A stretch of 9,020 bases of DNA, from positions 1 to 9,020 of the forward strand of contig JAGPDJ010000067.1 of assembly GCA_018057635.1 (NCBI GenBank). The letters run 5' to 3'. The position numbers and the translations under genes were made by a program. The first letter of the stretch is position 1, and each line of letters starts with the position of its first letter. Positions 1 through 5,664 of the stretch are shown piece after piece. This DNA comes from Ferruginibacter sp. (GTDB lineage Bacteria; Bacteroidota; Bacteroidia; Chitinophagales; Chitinophagaceae). The notes beneath the pieces are model-generated. The model was not told the origin of the DNA. It ran no database searches and saw only the letters and a list, made by a program, of their open reading frames with translations.

Positions 1-130
1 TATTTTCAGTGATCGCATAAAGAAGTGCAAAATTAATAGATTTTTTCCAAAAATGCCTGTAAATAGAGAAATCACCAAAAAAGACTTGTTAAGTATAACA
101 TAAAGCATTCAAATACTGTATGTTGCCAGA

Positions 131-234
131 AAGACGGGAAGCCGGAAATTTACATTACTATTTGTTTATGAACTCTTTAGATGAAATTAAACTGAAAAAT
201 AAAAAAGCCGGTAAGCATAACGTCTTCCCGCCTT
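131..234. repeat. Imperfect inverted repeat, 14-nt arms 76 nt apart
   Basis: AAGACGGGAAGCCG at 131-144 matches the reverse complement of 221-234 (AAGGCGGGAAGACG) at 12 of 14 positions. Further CGGGAAG-type variants lie at 230-241 on the minus strand. The arms are GC-rich in an otherwise AT-rich spacer, so they stand out by eye. It could be a degenerate repeat element, a long-range stem in a transcript, or chance; only the match itself is seen directly. Confidence 0.35.
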
Positions 235-241
235 CCCGGCT
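206..241 (-). terminator. Probable second intrinsic terminator behind the OmpA-family gene
   Basis: On the minus strand AGCCGGGAAG pairs with CTTACCGGCT (nine of ten pairs, one G-A mismatch) around a loop of about 16 nt, followed at once by TTTTTATTTTTC. Stem plus T-run is the form of a Rho-independent terminator. It lies just beyond the stronger hairpin at 253-278, so it would act as a back-up for transcripts leaving the OmpA-family gene. The long loop and the mismatch lower confidence. Confidence 0.5.
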
Positions 242-252
242 ACTAAAGCAAA

Positions 253-278
253 AAGCCCTCCCAAAAATGGGAGGGCTT
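253..278 (-). terminator. Intrinsic terminator of the OmpA-family gene
   Basis: A perfect 10-bp stem (AAGCCCTCCC with GGGAGGGCTT) surrounds a 6-nt loop. Read on the minus strand it is followed by TTTTTGCTTT, the expected U-rich tail. It begins about 35 nt after the TAA stop of the leftward OmpA-family gene at 313. No T-run follows it on the plus strand, so it serves the minus-strand transcript. Confidence 0.9.
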
Positions 279-312
279 AATCATTGAGCAAAAAGTGGAA
301 TTAAAACTTATT

Positions 313-1965
313 TTAGTTTGACTTGATGTCAATTGTATTCTTATCTCCGCCACCAACTTCGCAATTAGTGGTAATCCTGTCTGCACTGATACCTTCTCTT
401 TCAACAAGGTACATTTTAGCAGCATCAACTCTTTTCTGGCATACTGCCTGGGATGCTTTAGAAGCTTCAGGGTATCCGTTGATGTTGATGTTACAATTAG
501 GATTTGCTTTCATTTTTGCAGCTACTGTTGCAAGCATTGCTTTTGCATCAGTTCCTAAAGTTGCACCATTGCCTTTAAAAGTAAGGCTTGGATAATCTGA
601 AGGGCAAGGTGGAGCCTGGTTTAAAGCAGCAGCGTCAGCTATTTTCTTGCAGCACTCTGGTTCTGGACATTTTCCAACACCATCAGCATCAACAGGCTGG
701 CACTCAGTTGGAGTGATCAGTTGTTTGTCTTTGCAATCTGGTATTCCATCTCCATCAGTATCCTTGGTTACACCATGTGTATCAACCGGGCAACCAGCTG
801 GTGTATTTGGCTCGCGATCCAGTGCATCCAGTACACCATCGCCATCAGCATCATCATAAGTTGGTTTAGGCAATTTGATATGCCTTGGATTGTTCAACTC
901 GCTGTAAGCGTAATCCAATGGATTCAGCCACCACAATGGTTCAACAGATTTAGCACCCAGGTTGAAATTCAAACCAAGTGATAAATAGTTATAAGAATCA
1001 AAATCATCTGTATTGCTTGCATCACCATAAGCATGTTCAGCCCAACGTTGTCCATCCAATAAATCATCTTTAACAAAAGTGTGACGGTTTTCTAACGCCA
1101 GGTTAATTCTTTTGCCTAGTTTGAAAGCAACACCAACGATCACAGTTCCAGATGGCTTTAAAGTATTGTTACCAATTTTAGGACGACGCTCGCCATTGTC
1201 TTCGGCTTTTGTTTCATAAGAATCATCCATAGCGTCTTTAAGTGCTTTTCTTACATCTTTACGGTCTTTGTAAACAGTACCATATTGGTTGTAAATATTC
1301 CTGAATTCAGTAGCATATGTATTCCCGTTGTCATTTAGTGCATTCACCTTTACTTCATACAATGTAGCACCGATACCACCACCACCATAAATCACAAAAC
1401 CGGTTTTTTGCTTATGAAAACGAACATTGTTAAGTGTTACAATACCTTGTAGACTGAGATCCTGTACATGTGATTTATAACTGTAATAAACTACATCAGG
1501 TGCAGTTCCATAAGGATTTCCGTCTATACCATCACTGTAAACGATCGGGCCTGCTGAAGAACGAACCGGGGCAAAATATCCTTTATATGCAGGATTTTTT
1601 GCAAAGTTCTCAGAAGCCAGCCAGCTTTGTCCTTTACCTGTTCCATTGATATACTGTAACCTCATAGAGAAAACATAACCAAATGCTTTCCTCACATGAA
1701 CACCAAAACCTAAAGTTGGAAATTTAATGGGTACATCGCCACTTATCATTAAAGTACCAACAGATGCGCCTACTTCCCACATATTGCGAGGTTTTGCGGG
1801 GAAATTGTAAGAGTTATTCCAAAATTCATTGTGCTGAGGCAAATTCTTTTTGGAAATGACTGTTGAGTCTTTTACGTCATATCCACTGCCCATCTGAGCA
1901 TAAACACCTGTTGCCAGGGTTGTGAATATGATCATTAATAATAGTTTTAACTTTTTGCTTGCCAT
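313..1965 (-). CDS. OmpA-family outer-membrane protein with TSP3 calcium-binding repeats
   Basis: 550 residues, ATG start at 1965, TAA stop at 313. Residues 1-23 form a signal peptide (Lys-rich start, hydrophobic core, VYA|Q cleavage site). Residues about 60-338 alternate short polar and apolar stretches with many aromatics, consistent with an outer-membrane beta-barrel; a long charged segment at about 225-265 would be a surface loop. Two thrombospondin type 3 motifs follow: DADGDGVLDALD (372-383) and DTDGDGIPDCKD (402-413), with a decayed third near 426. Residues about 455-550 are an OmpA-like peptidoglycan-binding domain ending in the GISADRITTNCEVGGGD stretch. Its usual DAP-contacting Asp seems to be Glu500, while the Arg is kept (R512). 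All ten cysteines lie after residue 391, in the periplasmic part. By family, such proteins anchor the outer membrane to the cell wall; the barrel's own function is unknown. A second Met at residue 11 is a possible but less likely start, because it would remove the basic n-region. The gene is monocistronic by context: its own promoter upstream and terminators downstream. Confidence 0.9.
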   Translation of the reverse strand: MASKKLKLLLMIIFTTLATGVYAQMGSGYDVKDSTVISKKNLPQHNEFWNNSYNFPAKPRNMWEVGASVGTLMISGDVPIKFPTLGFGVHVRKAFGYVFSMRLQYINGTGKGQSWLASENFAKNPAYKGYFAPVRSSAGPIVYSDGIDGNPYGTAPDVVYYSYKSHVQDLSLQGIVTLNNVRFHKQKTGFVIYGGGGIGATLYEVKVNALNDNGNTYATEFRNIYNQYGTVYKDRKDVRKALKDAMDDSYETKAEDNGERRPKIGNNTLKPSGTVIVGVAFKLGKRINLALENRHTFVKDDLLDGQRWAEHAYGDASNTDDFDSYNYLSLGLNFNLGAKSVEPLWWLNPLDYAYSELNNPRHIKLPKPTYDDADGDGVLDALDREPNTPAGCPVDTHGVTKDTDGDGIPDCKDKQLITPTECQPVDADGVGKCPEPECCKKIADAAALNQAPPCPSDYPSLTFKGNGATLGTDAKAMLATVAAKMKANPNCNININGYPEASKASQAVCQKRVDAAKMYLVEREGISADRITTNCEVGGGDKNTIDIKSN

Positions 1966-2242
1966 AACTTAATGATTGATAGATTTCTAAAATACGAGTT
2001 GATTAATTGCAAATTTATCGAATGCACATGAAATACCAAATTTTTTTAGCTTTTATTTATATTATATGATTTTCAAATCGCCTCCATTTTTCGTATATAC
2101 TGAAAGCTATCCCGGTAATTTGATTTTATTGGTTTTAGTTAAACCCTCTGCTTTGATTGAGAAAAAAATTCAACCGCATGCGCTGATAAAAATAAAATAA
2201 TTTGATAAAGGATATTACTGGCTTAAATTGCCGTCTTTTTAA
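1966..2242. other. Divergent intergenic region between the OmpA-family gene and the synthase gene
   Basis: 277 bp, strongly AT-rich, separating two divergently transcribed genes, so it should hold both promoters. A good Bacteroidota promoter for the leftward gene is at 2010-2040. I found no exact TAnnTTTG on the plus strand. The best rightward candidate is TTTG at 2201-2204, a 19-nt spacer and TAAATTG at 2224-2230. That is an imperfect -7 box and would give a leader of only a few nucleotides before the ATG at 2243. I see no coding sequence or stable hairpin here. Confidence 0.6.
2010..2040 (-). promoter_or_regulatory. Bacteroidota-type promoter of the OmpA-family gene
   Basis: On the minus strand TTTG (2040-2037) is followed by exactly 19 nt and then TAAATTTG (2017-2010). 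This fits the known primary-sigma consensus of the phylum, a -33 TTG/TTTG box and a -7 TAnnTTTG box. Transcription would start near 2004 and give a leader of about 40 nt before the ATG at 1965. The leader is A/T-rich without a Shine-Dalgarno sequence, as is usual in this phylum. Confidence 0.7.
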
Positions 2243-3205
2243 ATGGATTTTGTTAAAAATATAATTGGAAAAGAGCTAAGTACTTTTGAAAAGAAGTTTG
2301 AGGACGCCGTGCGTAGTAATACTCCGATGCTTGACCGGATACTCAGGTACATCATCAAACGGAAAGGAAAACAAATGAGACCTATGTTTGTTTTCCTGAG
2401 TGCCAAACTGGTTGGTGAGATCAATGAAAGTACATACAGAGCTGCTGCACTGGTAGAATTGCTGCATACTGCCACTCTGGTTCACGATGACGTGGTTGAT
2501 GAATCTATGGAAAGAAGGGGTTTTTTTTCTATCAATGCCATCTGGAAAAACAAGATCGCAGTACTGGTTGGTGATTACCTGCTTTCCAAAGGCCTGCTCT
2601 TGTCTACTTCCAATGAAGATTTTATGCACCTGCATATCCTTTCCGAAGCCGTTAAGCAAATGAGCGAAGGTGAGCTGCTTCAGATAGAAAAATCACGCAA
2701 ACTTAATCTTGACGAAGATGTATATTTTGAGATCATCCGTAATAAAACAGCATCCCTGCTTTCATCAGCTTGTGCAGTTGGAGCATACAGTACCGGTAAA
2801 GATGAAACCAAGACTGAAAAGATGAAACTTTTCGGACAGAAAGTGGGAATTGCTTTCCAGATCAAAGACGACCTGTTTGATTACGGCAAAGAAGACGTTG
2901 GTAAACCAACCGGAAATGACATCAGGGAGAAAAAACTGACCCTTCCCCTGATATATACGCTCAATACTATTGACAAAAATGCCCGCCGAAAGATCATTTA
3001 CATGTTGAAAAATGAAAATAAAAATAAAGAAAGTATAAATTTTATTATTGAATCTGTTATTAAAGCAGGCGGAATAAAATATGCTGAAACTAAAATGAAT
3101 TTATACCGGGATGAAGCCCTTGAAATTTTATATACATTTGACGCTTCACCGGTAAGGTCTGCACTGGAAGAATTGGTCAGGTTTACCACAGACAGAAAAT
3201 ATTAA
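2243..3205 (+). CDS. Polyprenyl diphosphate synthase (long-chain type)
   Basis: 320 residues, the usual length for trans-isoprenyl diphosphate synthases. These cytoplasmic enzymes add isopentenyl diphosphate units to an allylic primer. Visible motifs: GKQMRP (42-47), the first Asp-rich motif in HDDVVDE (D82, D83, D86), the KT pair (168-169), and the second Asp-rich motif QIKDDLFD (206-213; D209, D210, D213). The fifth residue before the first Asp motif is small (Ala77), as in IspB-type long-chain enzymes, so the product is probably a C35-C40 chain for the menaquinone side chain. That length is inferred; the sequence does not fix it. The ATG at 2243 gives a normal N-terminus. It is the first gene of a probable operon: recJ begins 8 nt after its TAA. 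A G4T8 run at 2517-2528 lies in frame and leaves the reading intact. Confidence 0.93.
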   Translation: MDFVKNIIGKELSTFEKKFEDAVRSNTPMLDRILRYIIKRKGKQMRPMFVFLSAKLVGEINESTYRAAALVELLHTATLVHDDVVDESMERRGFFSINAIWKNKIAVLVGDYLLSKGLLLSTSNEDFMHLHILSEAVKQMSEGELLQIEKSRKLNLDEDVYFEIIRNKTASLLSSACAVGAYSTGKDETKTEKMKLFGQKVGIAFQIKDDLFDYGKEDVGKPTGNDIREKKLTLPLIYTLNTIDKNARRKIIYMLKNENKNKESINFIIESVIKAGGIKYAETKMNLYRDEALEILYTFDASPVRSALEELVRFTTDRKY

Positions 3206-3213
3206 GACCTATT

Positions 3214-4917
3214 TTGGAAAAAAGATGGAATATATTACCCTTCAACAACAACAAAGCCGAACTACTTAAGCAATCACTGGGCATCAGCTTAACAATCTGC
3301 AAGATACTGGTACAAAGAGGCATTGAAAATTTTGATGATGCCAGGAATTATTTTCGCCCGCAACTGGAGCAACTTCATTCTCCCTGGCTTATGAAAGATA
3401 TGCAAAAGGCTGTAAGCCGCATAGAACAGGCTATTTCGGATGCTGAGAAGATCTTAATATTTGGCGATTACGATGTAGATGGAACAACTGCAGTAGCATC
3501 CATGTACCAGTTCATTACCGGCATCTACGACGAGGCTTTTACTGATTTTTATATCCCGCACCGATACCGGGAAGGTTATGGTATAAGCAGGATGGGCATT
3601 GATTTTGCCGCTGCAAACGGGTTTGGCCTGATCATCAGCCTGGATTGCGGGATCAAGTCGGTTGAACTTATCGGTTATGCCAAAACGTTAGGCATCGATT
3701 TTATTGTTTGCGACCATCACCTGCCTGATAAAATATTACCGGAAGCTGCTGCCATACTGAACCCAAAACAGCCTGATTGCACATATCCTTATAAAGAACT
3801 CTGCGGCTGCGGAGTGGGGCTTAAATTGATGGCTGCCCTGGCAGAACATTATTCTATGCCGCCAGAAACTTATTATTGTTACCTGGACCTTGTTGCAACA
3901 GCTATAGCAGCTGATATTGTGCCCATGACCGGCGAAAACAGGATTCTGGCCTACCATGGCTTGAAAAAAATAAACAACAATCCTGTTCCCGGAATCAAAG
4001 CATTGATAAAACTGGGAAACATACAGCAGGAACTGAGTATCACCAATGTGGTTTTTGTAATTGCGCCCCGGGTTAATGCGGCTGGCAGGATGGATGATGC
4101 ACGGAAAGCCGTACAGCTTTTTATTGAAAAAGATCCTGTAAAAGCGATGGAATTTGCTGAAATGCTGCATTCGGATAACAGCGACCGAAAAGAGGCAGAC
4201 AGCAGTATAACACGGGAAGCACTCGAGATCATTCAGGCTGATGATGAACTGGTAAAAAGCAAATCATCAGTTGTTTATAATGAAAACTGGCACAAAGGTG
4301 TTGTAGGAATTGTAGCATCCAGGCTTATTGAACATTTCTACCGGCCTACCGTAGTGCTAACCAAAAGCGGTGACCTGGTTGCTGGCAGCGCCAGGAGTGT
4401 AGCCGGCTTTAACCTCTATGAAGCCATCTATGCATGCAGGGAACACCTGGTTGCTTATGGCGGTCATTTTGCTGCCGCAGGGCTTTCATTACTGCCTGAA
4501 CATGTGAATGCATTCAGGCAAAAGTTCAACGAAGTGGTATCGGAAACGATCGATGAACGGTTACTAATACCCGAAATAATCATTGATGCAGAAATCAGTT
4601 TTACTGAAATAACCGAAAGCTTCTATAATATATTGGTTCAGATGGAACCTTATGGACCCGAAAATATGCGGCCGGTATTTATTGCCAGGAATGTGATGGA
4701 AACAGGTTATTCAAAGATCCTGAAAGAACAGCATGTAAGATTTGTAGTAAAACAACAGCAATTAACGCTTACAGGTATCGGTTTTAATATGCATGATAAA
4801 TTTGATTTACTTGGCATGAAGAAACCGCTGGATATTGTTTTTACGATTGATGAAAATGAATGGCAGGGAAATAAAACACTGCAGCTTAAAATGATAGATA
4901 TAAGGCTAAGTGAATAG
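3214..4917 (+). CDS. recJ: Single-stranded-DNA-specific exonuclease RecJ
   Basis: 567 residues, within the normal range. RecJ is a 5'-3' single-strand exonuclease that works in RecF-pathway recombination, mismatch repair and base-excision repair. The DHH-family phosphoesterase motifs are complete: GDYDVDG (84-90), DCG (144-146), DHH (167-169) and the Asp of the ATAIAADIVP block (D234). The NAAGRMDDA block follows at 288-296. The DHHA1 domain carries GGHFAAAG (416-423), and residues about 454-567 fit the C-terminal OB-fold. The start is TTG: the following EKRW residues match the usual RecJ N-terminus, no ATG or GTG lies in frame between it and the previous stop, and the first in-frame ATG downstream (residue 60) would cut deep into the conserved N-terminal region. 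It sits 8 nt after the synthase gene and 36 nt before the methyltransferase gene, so co-transcription is likely. All catalytic residues are present. Confidence 0.96.
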   Translation: MEKRWNILPFNNNKAELLKQSLGISLTICKILVQRGIENFDDARNYFRPQLEQLHSPWLMKDMQKAVSRIEQAISDAEKILIFGDYDVDGTTAVASMYQFITGIYDEAFTDFYIPHRYREGYGISRMGIDFAAANGFGLIISLDCGIKSVELIGYAKTLGIDFIVCDHHLPDKILPEAAAILNPKQPDCTYPYKELCGCGVGLKLMAALAEHYSMPPETYYCYLDLVATAIAADIVPMTGENRILAYHGLKKINNNPVPGIKALIKLGNIQQELSITNVVFVIAPRVNAAGRMDDARKAVQLFIEKDPVKAMEFAEMLHSDNSDRKEADSSITREALEIIQADDELVKSKSSVVYNENWHKGVVGIVASRLIEHFYRPTVVLTKSGDLVAGSARSVAGFNLYEAIYACREHLVAYGGHFAAAGLSLLPEHVNAFRQKFNEVVSETIDERLLIPEIIIDAEISFTEITESFYNILVQMEPYGPENMRPVFIARNVMETGYSKILKEQHVRFVVKQQQLTLTGIGFNMHDKFDLLGMKKPLDIVFTIDENEWQGNKTLQLKMIDIRLSE

Positions 4918-4953
4918 CTGCTTTTAAACCTTATTAATTTCCGGTAATCACCC

Positions 4954-5622
4954 ATGAGATTTTTTACATACATAAAATATTTCTTTTACCTCGCTTCCAA
5001 CTGGAACCTGCGTATTGCCTGGCATATACTGGATAAAGAAATAAAAGGAGAAAAAAAATACGGTATTCAGACTACCGGTGCTGATGAGTTGAAAAAACTG
5101 GAAGCAAAAGGTATAGATATCAGTCATGCCACTATATATATGCCTGCCAGTTACGATCTGCTGGAAACTGTTTTTACAGAATTAAAGCAAAAAGAACTGG
5201 TACATTTTTTAGATATTGGCTGCGGCAAAGGAAGGGCCATGTGTGTTGCAGCACATTTTGGTTTTAAAAAACTAACCGGCATTGATTTCTCCAGAGAATT
5301 ATGTGACCATGCAAAAATAAATCTGGAAGAAACAAAAAAACAGATCCCTGATTTATCATACAAGATCATCAACAATGATGCATTTTATTATGATATCCCG
5401 GATGATGCAGACTGTATTTTCTTTTTCAACCCATTTGATGAGTTCATCATGCAGGAAGTAATTGAGCATATAGAAAACAGCCTGGCTGCATTTCCCAGGG
5501 AATTGTACATCATTTACTTTAACCCTTTACATAAAAACCATTTTCTTGATAAGGGATATAAAGAAATATTCTTCAGCAAGAAACTTAAATTCCTGGAAGG
5601 TTCTGTATTAAAAAAGAGATGA
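4954..5622 (+). CDS. Class I SAM-dependent methyltransferase, substrate unknown
   Basis: 222 residues. The Rossmann-fold SAM site is clear: motif I FLDIGCGKGRA (85-95), the acidic end of strand 2 in TGIDFS (D111), an Asp of the NNDAFYY stretch (D142) where the adenine contact usually lies, and a motif IV-like FFFNPFDEF (156-164). Residues 1-25 are rich in aromatic and hydrophobic residues with basic residues between (FFTYIKYFFYLASNW), which suggests a helix lying on a membrane or a substrate-binding cap; it does not look like a cleaved signal peptide. The NPF motif resembles the NPPY-type site of N-methyltransferases, but this alone does not identify the substrate, and protein, small-molecule and nucleic-acid targets all remain possible. 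It is the third gene of the probable operon with the synthase and recJ. Its last codons and stop form one arm of the htpG terminator hairpin. Confidence 0.85.
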   Translation: MRFFTYIKYFFYLASNWNLRIAWHILDKEIKGEKKYGIQTTGADELKKLEAKGIDISHATIYMPASYDLLETVFTELKQKELVHFLDIGCGKGRAMCVAAHFGFKKLTGIDFSRELCDHAKINLEETKKQIPDLSYKIINNDAFYYDIPDDADCIFFFNPFDEFIMQEVIEHIENSLAAFPRELYIIYFNPLHKNHFLDKGYKEIFFSKKLKFLEGSVLKKR

Positions 5623-5643
5623 CAATTTTAATTGCCATCTCTT
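5614..5643 (-). terminator. Intrinsic terminator of htpG, overlapping the methyltransferase 3' end
   Basis: On the minus strand AAGAGATGGCAA pairs with TTGTCATCTCTT (one G-U wobble) around a short T/A loop, followed by a run of six T (complement of 5610-5615). It begins about 21 nt after the htpG stop. On the plus strand the wobble becomes an A-C mismatch and no T-run follows, so termination from the left is expected to be weaker. The plus-strand arm contains the final two codons and TGA stop (5620-5622) of the methyltransferase gene. Confidence 0.8.
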
Positions 5644-5664
5644 CCCGTATTGTAATAAAGTTTA

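Larger units (their letters stand above)
1..312. other. Non-coding stretch downstream of the OmpA-family gene
   Basis: No credible gene was found on either strand: reading frames are short and interrupted, and the bases are AT-rich. The right half carries hairpins that read as terminators for the leftward OmpA-family gene (206-241 and 253-278). Further left, 131-144 is an imperfect inverted copy of 221-234. I see no promoter or RNA gene that I can support in 1-130. Whatever lies left of the window cannot be inferred from this stretch. Confidence 0.7.

Noticed and set aside
323..981. Plus-strand frames opposite the OmpA-family gene
   Set aside because: Shadows of the Asp/Gly/Ser codons in the TSP3 and OmpA regions; composition is low-complexity and no start context is present.
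2276..2659. Minus-strand frame inside the polyprenyl synthase gene
   Set aside because: Antisense shadow of a gene with both Asp-rich motifs; its translation shows no family features.
3736..4232. Minus-strand open frames inside recJ
   Set aside because: They lie wholly within a fully motif-supported recJ and show no recognisable domain or independent signals.
4918..4953. Terminator or hairpin between recJ and the methyltransferase gene
   Set aside because: Only a 6-bp ATAAGG/CCTTAT pairing across a wide loop is present and no T-run follows, too weak to call.
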